Position numbers and translations under genes: made by a program
Part shown: positions 45,933 through 53,788 of the stretch, one piece after another
Layout: each line of letters starts with the position of its first letter
Numbering within the stretch: position 1 is the stretch's first letter
Source of the DNA: JAFAZJ01 sp050183765
GTDB lineage: Bacteria > Pseudomonadota > Alphaproteobacteria > Reyranellales > Reyranellaceae
DNA length: 64,000 bases
Direction: 5' to 3'
NCBI GenBank assembly: GCA_050183765.1
Contig: JBFXAZ010000001.1
Span: 76,845 to 140,844, forward strand
Notes under the pieces: model-generated
Told to the model about the DNA's origin: nothing
Seen by the model: the letters and a program-made list of their open reading frames with translations, nothing else
Databases searched by the model: none

Positions 45933-47972
45933 ATGCCGTACGATGAAGCTATTCCGCCAGCCGTGGGTTCTGCCGGCGTCGACCATCCCAACGAGGTAGC
46001 GAATGTTCGACGCCGGCAGCGAGTTGCTGCCGGCGTCAGCATTGACGCGATCAAGTTCTATCTGAAGCTCGGCTACGAGATCATCCCGCTGCACCGCTAC
46101 AACGTGCGTGATGCGAGGGGCCGGGAGCGCGGCAAGAGCCCACGCGATCCTGGCTGGCGGAAGCGCGCCTACCCGGAGGACGAGGTCATCGCCCACGCTC
46201 GTTCCGGCGGGAACGTCGGCGTGCGCCTGCGGCGCGAGGACCTCGTGCTCGACTTCGACCCGCGCAACTACCCGGACGGACGCGACCATGCCGAGTACGA
46301 GGACGCGGCGGCCGCGGCCTTTGGCTTCGGTTCGTTCACCGCGATGGTCGACGCGGCGCCAGCCGTGCGGACCGGATCAGGCGGCTGGCACGTCTACCTT
46401 AGGAAGCCGGGCGACCTCGCCGTGCAGGACACGCATCCAGGCTGGAGAGGCGTCGAGTTCAAGTCCTTCGGCAGGCAGGTGGTCGCTGCCGGCTCGATCC
46501 ACCCAACGGGTACGGCGTACACTTGGAATGACGATCCGGTCGCAGTGCCGGATGCGCCTGCCCAACTGCTCGCCATCGCTCGACGCGCAGGGCCGATGGT
46601 GGCGTCCGCCGACGGAGGTCAGATCGAGGCGCACAGGCTCACCGACGTGCTCGACGGCTTCGACCCGACGGACTTCCGCGAGCACGACCGCTGGTTGGAG
46701 CTGATGATGGCCTCCCACCACGCGACCGCCGGTGAAGGCCGGCAGGAGTTTATCGACTGGTGCACGCAGGACCCCCAGTTCGTCGACCACGCATCGGAGG
46801 TCGGTCGTAGGTGGGACAGCCTGCACGCCGACAAGCAGGGCGGGTACACGATCGCCACGCTGTACAAGCTAGCGGACGAGGCAGGCTGCCGCGACCGCGT
46901 CGACTTGGCGACGCGCTCGGCTCCTGAGGACGACTTCGACGAGTGGCGCGAGGAGCCAGCGGATGAAGGTGGACGCGCGAGCGGCCGCTTCGTCACGCTC
47001 GAACAGGTCGCGGCCTTCCCAGAGACCACCTGGCTGGTGCAAGGCTGGCTGCCGGACAGGCAGGTGGGGGCGCTGTGGGGCGAGACCGGCGTTGGAAAGT
47101 CGTTCATGGCCTTCCACATCGGGCTGTGCGTGGCGACCGGCATGTCCTGCTTCGGGCGGAATGTCCGGCAGGGGAACGTCGTCTACATCGCTGGTGAGAA
47201 CCCGCACGGGTTCAGGAAGCGGTGGCTTGCCTGGAGCAAGCATCACGGCATTGAGCAGGTCAGCGGGTTCTATCTCCACGTTGGCCCGGTGCTGCTCAAC
47301 CGCCCGAACAAGGCCCAAGAACTCGCCCGCGATATCCTCGCGCTCACGCCAGAGCCGGTGCTCATCATCATCGACACGCTGTCGGCAAACTCTGAGGGCG
47401 CTGAGACCGACGAGGAGAGGGCCGCTGCGTATGACCGGCTTTGCGACCAAGTGAGGGATATCACTGGCGCCGCGGTCATGTACCTCCATCATCCCGGCAA
47501 GGACGTGACGAAGGGGATGCGCGGAAGCTCGGCGCTCAAGGCGAACGCGGACTTTTCGCTTAAGATGGAAAAGGGAAAGGCCGACCGCGTTACCGTGACC
47601 GTGGACAAGCAGCGGGATGACGAGGCGGGCGGCGTGACGCACTACAGCCTCGTTGAGGTGGAGGTGTTGCCGGGGAGCGACAGCCCGAACAGCCTCGTGC
47701 TCGTGCCGGAGATCGACGCCGACTTTGGCGCGCCCGCTGAGGCGCCGGCCCTCATCGCGTTCTTGATCGGGATGAACGGCTCGACGCTCGACGCGGCCGC
47801 GGAGGCAGCCGTTGCCGCAGGCTTCGCCCGATCGAAGCCGACCGCGAAGACGCGCATCAAGGCGGCGGTCACGGAGCACGGTGAGGCCCATCGCGTGAGC
47901 CTTGAGCGCGTAAATCCGAGCAACAAGCAGAGCGCGTTGGTGGTGTCGGTCGAGGGGCGGGACGACAGTTGA
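45933..47972 (+). CDS. PrimPol - RepA-like helicase fusion protein
   Basis: 679 residues. N-terminal bifunctional primase/polymerase (about 30-215) with metal motif DFD (Asp107, Asp109) and His190 in AAGSIHPTG. C-terminal RecA-fold RepA-like ATPase: Walker A GETGVGKSF with Lys389, Walker B VLIIIDTLSAN, then MYLHHPGKDVTKGMRGSSA. It should prime and unwind the element's origin. It starts 3 bp after the paralogue's stop with GGGGGGCTGA as ribosome site. Similar proteins define the replication module of many satellites. Confidence 0.9.
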   Translation: MPYDEAIPPAVGSAGVDHPNEVANVRRRQRVAAGVSIDAIKFYLKLGYEIIPLHRYNVRDARGRERGKSPRDPGWRKRAYPEDEVIAHARSGGNVGVRLRREDLVLDFDPRNYPDGRDHAEYEDAAAAAFGFGSFTAMVDAAPAVRTGSGGWHVYLRKPGDLAVQDTHPGWRGVEFKSFGRQVVAAGSIHPTGTAYTWNDDPVAVPDAPAQLLAIARRAGPMVASADGGQIEAHRLTDVLDGFDPTDFREHDRWLELMMASHHATAGEGRQEFIDWCTQDPQFVDHASEVGRRWDSLHADKQGGYTIATLYKLADEAGCRDRVDLATRSAPEDDFDEWREEPADEGGRASGRFVTLEQVAAFPETTWLVQGWLPDRQVGALWGETGVGKSFMAFHIGLCVATGMSCFGRNVRQGNVVYIAGENPHGFRKRWLAWSKHHGIEQVSGFYLHVGPVLLNRPNKAQELARDILALTPEPVLIIIDTLSANSEGAETDEERAAAYDRLCDQVRDITGAAVMYLHHPGKDVTKGMRGSSALKANADFSLKMEKGKADRVTVTVDKQRDDEAGGVTHYSLVEVEVLPGSDSPNSLVLVPEIDADFGAPAEAPALIAFLIGMNGSTLDAAAEAAVAAGFARSKPTAKTRIKAAVTEHGEAHRVSLERVNPSNKQSALVVSVEGRDDS

Positions 47973-48127
47973 GCTAATTCTGAAACGGCTTCTGGAATTC
48001 AACTCTGGAATTCAGTCGGTTTCCAAACCGGATCAAGCGCTTGAGCGTTTGGAACTCGCCAGAATTCACCACCCAGCCTAGGTAGAGTTCAAGAGTTCAC
48101 GTTCTTATAGAACGTGAACTTGAACTC
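47973..48127. other. palindrome-rich candidate replication origin of element 1
   Basis: Just after the PrimPol-RepA stop: direct repeats TCTGGAATTCA (47,991-48,001; 48,004-48,014), arms CGGTTT/AAACCG (48,017-48,030), perfect TCAAGCGCTTGA (48,033-48,044), and a 19-bp-stem hairpin 48,084-48,127 with a TAT loop. No T-run follows the hairpin. The tract is A/T-richer than its flanks, as expected of an origin. 48,128-48,368 has no gene I trust. Confidence 0.55.
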
Positions 48128-48368
48128 TAAGGCCAAACTCTGATCCGTGGTCTCGTTCAAGGCATCACTCGAATGCCGCTCAAGCTGAGGCGAAAAAAGC
48201 CGCGAAAATCGCCCTTCTCCTCCTCGTGCACGCGCACGAGCTCGGTGGATGAACGGGGTAACAGACCGAACGTCTGGTCCTGCGGGTCAAGATCGCCATC
48301 CGGTTCAGCGGGTTACGCAGGCAGCGCCTCGGCGCAAACTGTCCCGAGAACTGCTTTGGAGCATCGGG

Positions 48369-48695
48369 ATGACCCCAAGGAGGGCGATGATCGTAGTCGC
48401 GGCCGACGCCGCCGCGCTGAGGGATGCGAGGGCCGTCGCTATCGCCCGGATCGCCATGGACCCGGCCGGGTCCGTGGCCGTGCTGAGCAGGGCCGACGTC
48501 CAGGAACTATCAGACGTGATCACCGAGGGTCTCACCGGGCCGATCCGGTTCGTCTACGGCGAGCTCGGTGAGGCCCTGGCGCCTGGTGACCTGCCTGGGC
48601 TGCCTGATCGAGCGTACGCGCTCCTGGTCGCGCCGGACGCGGCCCTGGCGCACCTGGCCTACCTGGCCATGTCCGGAACCCGGGGCAGCGCATGA
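48369..48695 (+). CDS. hypothetical protein before the TerS-like gene
   Basis: 108 residues; Ala-rich, with VVAADAAALRDARAVAIARI and LSRADVQELSDVITEGL helices. No family recognised. ATG 48,369 has TTTGGAG at eight bases; earlier in-frame starts have none. Its TGA overlaps the next ATG by 4 bases (ATGA), so it is coupled to the TerS-like gene and may act with it. Confidence 0.62.
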   Translation: MTPRRAMIVVAADAAALRDARAVAIARIAMDPAGSVAVLSRADVQELSDVITEGLTGPIRFVYGELGEALAPGDLPGLPDRAYALLVAPDAALAHLAYLAMSGTRGSA

Positions 48696-49405
48696 CCGAC
48701 CGGAGAAAGCCCATGGCCAAGCCCCCGGCAGCGCCCAAGCGGCGGTACTCGCGGCGCGTCGCGCTGACGCCGGAGCGGCTGGCCAAGTTCCTCGGGGCCC
48801 TGGCGGCGTCCGGCAACGTCCGGGCGTCGGCCGAGGCGGCGGGCATCACGCCGAAGGCCGCCTACCAGGCCAAGGCCAAGGACGAGCGCCTGGCCGAGGC
48901 CTGGGACGACGCCAGGGACACGTACGCGGCCAGCCTTGAGCGCGAGCTCAACGAACGGGTGTTCAAGGGGCTCAGGCGGCCGGTGTTCCAGGGCGGCAAG
49001 CTCGTCGGCCACGAGACGCTGAAGAGCGATGCCCTGCTGCTGGCCGCGCTGCGGGCCAACATGCCGGAGAAGTACTCAGACAAGCTGGACGCCAGGCACC
49101 ACGTCTCGGGTGGCGTCCTGATCGTGCCGGGCGTGGCCCAGGACGCGGCGGGTTGGGAGAAGTCGGTCGACGCCGACCAGGCCGAGTGGCGGAAGGGATC
49201 GATCGGCCCCGACGACGGCGACTACGTCGACGTGAGCGTCACGCCGGCGGCCGAGCCGGAGGCCGAGGCGCCGCACGGCGACTCGCCCGGCGCGGAGGGC
49301 GAGGCAGGGCCGGCCCCGGCTCCGGTCGAGGCCAAGCGCAGGATCGTGAGAGGCATCCGGCTTGGGCCGGTCCCCCCGCTGTCCCGGGGGCTGCTGCGCC
49401 GCTGA
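48692..49405 (+). CDS. phage terminase small subunit-like protein
   Basis: 237 residues. The segment LAASGNVRASAEAAGITPKA then AYQAKAKDERLAEAWDDA is the helix-turn-helix of TerS-like proteins, followed by LERELNERVFKGLRRPVFQ and ALRANMPEKYSDKLDARH as in those preceding large terminases. The C-terminal third is acidic, Pro/Ala-rich. No large terminase is encoded in the element. TerS without TerL is a hallmark of satellites that redirect helper packaging. Start overlaps the previous gene (ATGA). Confidence 0.78.
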   Translation: MTDRRKPMAKPPAAPKRRYSRRVALTPERLAKFLGALAASGNVRASAEAAGITPKAAYQAKAKDERLAEAWDDARDTYAASLERELNERVFKGLRRPVFQGGKLVGHETLKSDALLLAALRANMPEKYSDKLDARHHVSGGVLIVPGVAQDAAGWEKSVDADQAEWRKGSIGPDDGDYVDVSVTPAAEPEAEAPHGDSPGAEGEAGPAPAPVEAKRRIVRGIRLGPVPPLSRGLLRR

Positions 49406-49570
49406 CCGGGTGCAGGAGCCGTGATCGCTGGCGCACCAGCGCGGCCGGCGGTGTCCGAGCCGCGCATAGTCGATCGCATCAGGCGAGCGGGACGAGGGCG
49501 GACCGCGCACTAGCAGGGGCTAGGCCAGGGTTCCGCCGTCTCTCGCGGTCGACAACGCGAAGAGGACGAC

Positions 49571-50302
49571 ATGAGGCGGAACATCGACGTATCACTCCCA
49601 TTCCTGAACCTGCGGGAGCTCACCGAGGCATCGGTCGCGGTGGTGCGCATCCACGGACGGGTGGCGAAGGCGATCGCGCGCCTCAACGCCGAGGTGGCGG
49701 CGAAGCGGGACGAGATCAGCAACAGGTGGAAGCGGCTCGAAGGCGTGACGCCCGCGGACCGCCAGCGCATGGCAGAGCGCGAGACCGCCGCCGCGGTCTC
49801 GACCATCCGGGAGAACTGCGAGAAGGAGCTGATCGGGCTGATGCGCGAGGTCGTCGAGGCCGAGCGCAGGGTGACCGCGCAGGAGTTCTTCTACGACTCA
49901 CCGGTCAAGCTGCTCGCCCGACTCGAACTCGGGACCGCGGCGCGGTCGAACTACCTGGCGCAGCTCCAGGCGGCCGGGCCGGTGGAGGTCGCCCACCTCG
50001 GCCAGTACGCCGCCAGCATCAAGGAGAAGGCGCTAGGCGCCGCCGTCCTGTCGGTGCTCGACGCGATGCCGACGACGGAGCGCCCGTTCACGGCGGTGTC
50101 GCTGGCCGAGTCGATCGTCGGTGGCGACTTCAAGCAGGCGCGCGAGGCGATCCGCGTTGCGCGCAACAGGACGCAGGAGGCGGTCATCGCCATCCGGTCG
50201 TTCAGGGCCGCGCGCAACTCGCCGCTGGCGAGCGTACGGATGGCCGTCTCGCGTCTATCGGAAGACGGCTCGATCGAGCTCGAAGCGGCCAAATCGGCCT
50301 GA
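49571..50302 (+). CDS. unknown helical protein of element 1
   Basis: 243 residues, mainly long helices (LNAEVAAKRDEISNRWKRLE, REVVEAERRVTAQEF) with coiled-coil potential in the first 110 residues and a GGDFKQAREAIRVARNRTQ stretch later. No family recognised. A GAAGAGGACG ribosome site precedes ATG 49,571. It follows TerS-like by 165 bp, so a packaging or capsid-related accessory role is possible but unproven. It converges with the ImmA gene. Confidence 0.65.
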   Translation: MRRNIDVSLPFLNLRELTEASVAVVRIHGRVAKAIARLNAEVAAKRDEISNRWKRLEGVTPADRQRMAERETAAAVSTIRENCEKELIGLMREVVEAERRVTAQEFFYDSPVKLLARLELGTAARSNYLAQLQAAGPVEVAHLGQYAASIKEKALGAAVLSVLDAMPTTERPFTAVSLAESIVGGDFKQAREAIRVARNRTQEAVIAIRSFRAARNSPLASVRMAVSRLSEDGSIELEAAKSA

Positions 50303-50309
50303 TCGCCGC

Positions 50310-51026
50310 TCAGCGGTCGAACAGGCTCGGTCCGCGGTCCTGCTCGGCGATGAACTGCAGTTGCGTCAGCCGAACGCGGGCAGCATCGGCGGAGACGCGG
50401 AACTCGCCACGGATCAGCTCGACGAGGCGCCGCGCGCCGTCGCTGCCGACGGCAACCGGTCCGTGGTGTTTCTCTGTTTCCTGGAAGCCACCGATCACGC
50501 GGCGGAGCTGCGTGATCGGCATCAGTAGCGAGCCGCAGACGTAGCCCGCCTGCCACTCCATCCAGTCTGTGTTCCTGGCGCCGACAATGGTCTGGCGCTT
50601 GCAGACCTGCACGTTTGCCTTGGGCGCTGAGTGGCTCAAGAGATTGCCCGTCGGCGGCTCCAGCTCGAACAGGTATCCGTGGAACCGGACGTGGCCGTAC
50701 TCGTGCGTCAGGGTCGTCCTGTATCGGTTTTCGCGGACCTCGTCATAGGCAAGGCCCGCCTCGATGCGCACCCTCGGCTTACGGCCCCGCCTGAACTCGG
50801 TGACGCCCTCGACGTCCGTGCCATAGCTGGAGAGGTCGGCGCCTGGATCGAAGTCCGAGGTGTCGCGTTCCATCAGCTTAGTGAGCTCGTCGGTGGGGAT
50901 CGGGATCGGGACGCCGCGCGGGCCGAAGAACTGAGACAGGATGAGCTCGCACTCGCGGTCCAGCTCGCTCTGCTTGTAGTGAGGCCGCATCGCGAAGCGG
51001 CCCGTGTCGTCGCGGACCTCCCTCAC
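50310..51026 (-). CDS. ImmA/IrrE-type metallopeptidase
   Basis: 238 residues. Zinc motif HEYGH (His108, Glu109, His112) in TLTHEYGHVRFHGY. ImmA-like proteases cleave an XRE repressor encoded beside them and so switch an element from dormant to active. GTG 51,026 starts one base after the stop of the XRE gene, so they form one operon. A domain after about 190 may sense the signal. Confidence 0.9.
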   Translation of the reverse strand: MREVRDDTGRFAMRPHYKQSELDRECELILSQFFGPRGVPIPIPTDELTKLMERDTSDFDPGADLSSYGTDVEGVTEFRRGRKPRVRIEAGLAYDEVRENRYRTTLTHEYGHVRFHGYLFELEPPTGNLLSHSAPKANVQVCKRQTIVGARNTDWMEWQAGYVCGSLLMPITQLRRVIGGFQETEKHHGPVAVGSDGARRLVELIRGEFRVSADAARVRLTQLQFIAEQDRGPSLFDR

Positions 51027-51027
51027 G

Positions 51028-51372
51028 TCACTTCCCCTTCTTCGGGCTCCCGCCGCGTCTGAACGCGACCTGCCCCACCCACTTGTCCACCTCGTCCGGG
51101 CTGAGGGCCATCTTTCGGACCGAGGCCGGCATCCGGTCCGCGAGGTAGTAGACGTAGTTCTCGTTCAGGCCGAGGACCCGGACGAACTCGCGGATCATGT
51201 GGTCAGACGAGGGCGTCCTGCGGTCGTGCTCGATGTCGTTGAGGTACTGCGCCGAGATGGAGCCCTCTCCCTCCTCGCGCATGATCTTCTCGGCGAGCTC
51301 CTTCTGACTCAGGCCCTTCGCCTTGCGCGCCTGCGCGATGGCTTGGCCGAGTGTCGCCGGCTGGTCCGCCAC
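51028..51372 (-). CDS. XRE-family repressor of element 1
   Basis: 114 residues. The HTH_3 domain (LGQAIAQARKAKGLSQKELA, then ISAQYLNDIEHDRRTPS) is followed by a short C-terminal tail (DEVDKWVGQVAFRRG). I chose GTG 51,372, which has CCAGGAGA at about nine bases; an upstream in-frame GTG at 51,417 lacks a ribosome site and would run across an operator repeat. Likely the master repressor acting on 51,396-51,519. Confidence 0.85.
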   Translation of the reverse strand: MADQPATLGQAIAQARKAKGLSQKELAEKIMREEGEGSISAQYLNDIEHDRRTPSSDHMIREFVRVLGLNENYVYYLADRMPASVRKMALSPDEVDKWVGQVAFRRGGSPKKGK

Positions 51373-51395
51373 GGGGATCGTCTCCTGGTTAAGTG

Positions 51396-51519
51396 GATCA
51401 GCGGATTGACGTAGCACGCCGGACTCGGCGGCGCCAGCCGTCTACAGCCGGGGCCCCTTGACTCGCCCGGCTTCGGTCCGTATATCCGCAGATACGCTGA
51501 TCCGCGTATTGACGGATCA
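51396..51519. promoter_or_regulatory. paired operator-like repeats between XRE and DUF3892 genes
   Basis: GATC[AC]GCG[GT]ATTGACG occurs at 51,396-51,411 and 51,499-51,514 (14 of 16 identical), one near each divergent gene. The right copy is part of the inverted repeat TGATCCG-N8-CGGATCA (51,498-51,519). Two sites flanking a promoter are what a lambda-like repressor needs. Confidence 0.6.
51458..51486 (+). promoter_or_regulatory. sigma-70-type promoter toward DUF3892
   Basis: TTGACT (51,458-51,463), a 17-base spacer, then TATATC (51,481-51,486). The right operator repeat starts 12 bases past the -10 element, so the bound repressor would cover the start site. Start of transcription is expected near 51,493. 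Confidence 0.6.
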
Positions 51520-51557
51520 TCTTCCGGGGGCGCCCGAACTGGCCCAGCGAGGCTCAC

Positions 51558-51845
51558 ATGGCTTCTCGTCATCAGATCAGGTGTGTGAACAAGACCGACC
51601 GCTACGATCCCCACGAGCGCATCAGGAGCGTGGGCGGCATGAACGCCGACGGCACCAACTGGAAACTGTCGCAGCAGGAGGCCGTCGACGGCATCGAGGC
51701 CGGGAAGTGGTCGTTCTTCGTGGCAAACGGCGGCCGTCAGGTCGACGTGATCGTCGCGACGAGCCGCTACGGCAACAAGTACATCAAGACGGTCGCCGAC
51801 GGCGACCAGCCTAACAACCTGCTCTCCCTCATGGAGTGCGCTTGA
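51558..51845 (+). CDS. DUF3892 protein
   Basis: 95 residues. IRCVNKTDRYDPHERIRSVG and the HxxV/I-type GGRQVDVIVATSRYGNKYI ending match DUF3892, a small family seen with mobile elements and of unknown function. It is the only gene reading right from the repressor-controlled promoter, so it may be an early or antirepressor function. ATG 51,558 lacks a strong ribosome site. Confidence 0.8.
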   Translation: MASRHQIRCVNKTDRYDPHERIRSVGGMNADGTNWKLSQQEAVDGIEAGKWSFFVANGGRQVDVIVATSRYGNKYIKTVADGDQPNNLLSLMECA

Positions 51846-51881
51846 TCGCGCGGAAAGGTGAGTCCGCGATACAGCGCGGAC

Positions 51882-53216
51882 TCACTCCGCAGCGATCAAC
51901 GCTTCAATCTCCCACTGCTTTCGCTTCTTGGCACCGCTCTTGCGGTCGCGGCGTGTGATGGGCACGTCGACGCCGAAGTGCGCGGCTGCCTCGGCCATGT
52001 TCATCGCGAGCAGATGTGGATCGCCGAGTGCAAGCGCTTCTCGCGGCCGTGTCGGCCTTAGTCCCACTGCCTTCATCACCTGAGCTGCGATTGAACGTGC
52101 CATCGGTGGGGCAACCGCGTTGCCGATCTGCCTGGCGCCATGCCACTTGGTGACGTGGAACCTAAACCAGTCCGGAAAGCCGTGAAGGCGAGCCATCTCC
52201 CGCACTGTAATGCACCGGGCGTGCTGGTAGTGGATGGGCCGCGGGCTGGTGAATGCACCGCGAGCGCCGTCAGTACCGGCCCTCAGCGTGTTCGCGATCC
52301 CGTCCGCCGCTAGTCTGAAGAACCGCGAGATTGGCTCGACCTCACCGCCCGGCGTCGCGTCGAAGCGCCTCCGGGAGATGTCGGTATGCTGCGTCCGCAT
52401 GCTTGCGGTGAGTATCGACGGGTCCCAAACTCTCGGATGGCCGAAGTGCCATGCGTCGTTCGACAGGCAACGCATCTCGCGTGCGTACTTGCTCAGGGCG
52501 GGAGACCAATCCTGCACGCTTGTCTCGTCTTTCTGCCACAGCCCCTCGAAGTCGTCCGCGTTTGGAAGGTCGGCGAGCGCCTCGGCGCACGTCGTGACGC
52601 GCGGCAGGTCAAGTGCCGGCGGCCTTCTCTCAGCGGGAATCGAAGTATGAGGCCGAGGGTACTCGGGCAACCGTAGGCCCTTCTTTGCACCCATTAAAAT
52701 CAGACGCTGCCGGTCCTGCGGGACGCCGTAGTGCGCAGCGTTAAGTACGCTCCATGGCAGGGTAACGTTGTAACCGCGCTCCTTGAAAGCCTCGATGAGC
52801 TCGATAAGAAACTGCTTGTGGGCGCCGACCGTTAGTCCCTTTACGTTCTCAAACACAAAGTAGCGTGCGTCGAGTTCCGCGACGATCCGGACGAAATCGA
52901 GCACCAGCCGATTTCGCGGGTCGTCGAGCACCCGGTGCCCAATCAGCGAGAAGCCTTGGCACGGCGCTCCGCCGACTACGACATCTACTGGGACATCGCC
53001 GAGCCCTGCCGCCTCGCGAATCTGTCTGCCCGTCAAACCGACAACCGAGCGGGCTAGGGTCGCGCACCGCGGAAAATTAAACGAGTGCACAGCCGCGTGA
53101 ATCGGATCGATCTCCACGGCCGCTGCCACGTCGAATCCAGCCTGCTCGAAACCGAGGCTGGTGCCCCCCGCGCCGGCGAAGAGTTCAACGGCTATCGGAC
53201 GCCTGGACCCTGCCAC
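51882..53216 (-). CDS. DNA (cytosine-5-)-methyltransferase
   Basis: 444 residues. Motif I VELFAGAGGTSLGFEQAG, motif IV GGAPCQGFS with catalytic Cys86, motif VI FENVKGL, motif VIII QDRQRLILMG, motif IX/X RLHGFPDWF and IGNAVAPPMA are in order. It methylates cytosine in a recognition site set by residues about 230-330. GTG 53,216 has GGGAGGA at a good distance. The presence of Vsr suggests a 5-methylcytosine that yields T:G mismatches. Confidence 0.95.
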   Translation of the reverse strand: MAGSRRPIAVELFAGAGGTSLGFEQAGFDVAAAVEIDPIHAAVHSFNFPRCATLARSVVGLTGRQIREAAGLGDVPVDVVVGGAPCQGFSLIGHRVLDDPRNRLVLDFVRIVAELDARYFVFENVKGLTVGAHKQFLIELIEAFKERGYNVTLPWSVLNAAHYGVPQDRQRLILMGAKKGLRLPEYPRPHTSIPAERRPPALDLPRVTTCAEALADLPNADDFEGLWQKDETSVQDWSPALSKYAREMRCLSNDAWHFGHPRVWDPSILTASMRTQHTDISRRRFDATPGGEVEPISRFFRLAADGIANTLRAGTDGARGAFTSPRPIHYQHARCITVREMARLHGFPDWFRFHVTKWHGARQIGNAVAPPMARSIAAQVMKAVGLRPTRPREALALGDPHLLAMNMAEAAAHFGVDVPITRRDRKSGAKKRKQWEIEALIAAE

Positions 53217-53273
53217 CGACTTCCTCCCGACACTTCGTCAACTCGCTGATCCGCGGAAACTACACCGGGCAAC

Positions 53274-53702
53274 TCAACATGTCGATCGGTTTTTTCCCGG
53301 TTTCCCCAGGAATTGGATTAGTCGGCGGGAGAGGGAGGCCTGCTCCCGTAATTCACACTGCCAAACCGCAAAGCTTGACCACCCGGCCTGCCGGAGCTTT
53401 TCGGCAGCTTGCGCGTCGCGCTGCCGATTCCGGGCGATCTTAGGACCCCAGTAGTCGAGCCGGCTCTTCGGGAGTCGGCCCTTAGAGCAGAGGTGTCCGT
53501 GCCAGAAGCAACCGTGGACGAAGATCGCCTTGCGCCTGCTCGGAAAGACGATGTCCGGACGGCCGGGCAGATCTTTGCGATGGAGCCGAAAGCGGTACCC
53601 GAGCGCATGGAGGAGTCGTCTAACCGCCACTTCGGGCGACGTGTCCTTAGTCCCGACGGATTGCATGATCCGCCTTCGCTGTTCCGAGGTCCTCGTGTCC
53701 AC
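53274..53702 (-). CDS. vsr: very short patch repair endonuclease
   Basis: 142 residues. Catalytic Asp50 in PGRPDIVF, zinc/His cluster FVHGCFWHGHLC and the C-terminal LDYWGPKIARNRQRD motif are those of Vsr, which nicks 5' of T in T:G mismatches from deaminated 5-methylcytosine. GTG 53,702 is the start; upstream of it no ATG fits. Transcribed with the methyltransferase, 57 bp away. Confidence 0.94.
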   Translation of the reverse strand: MDTRTSEQRRRIMQSVGTKDTSPEVAVRRLLHALGYRFRLHRKDLPGRPDIVFPSRRKAIFVHGCFWHGHLCSKGRLPKSRLDYWGPKIARNRQRDAQAAEKLRQAGWSSFAVWQCELREQASLSRRLIQFLGKPGKNRSTC

Positions 53703-53756
53703 TGTTCCGCCTTGCGTTTCGAGCCGAGCATTCCACCGCGCCGTGTAGTAGAGACT

Positions 53757-53782
53757 CCCCCAACGCCACCAAGGCGAGGGGG
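53757..53782 (+). promoter_or_regulatory. hairpin over the ribosome site of the candidate nuclease gene
   Basis: CCCCC (53,757-53,761) can pair with GGGGG (53,778-53,782), with CGCC/GGCG inside. The right arm is the Shine-Dalgarno-like GAGGGGG just before ATG 53,789, so folding would limit translation. Confidence 0.45.
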
Positions 53783-53788
53783 TGGGCG

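Noticed and set aside
48084..48127. Intrinsic terminator after the PrimPol-RepA gene
   Set aside because: The hairpin is strong but has no T-tract on either side and sits with other palindromes, so an origin or binding site fits better.
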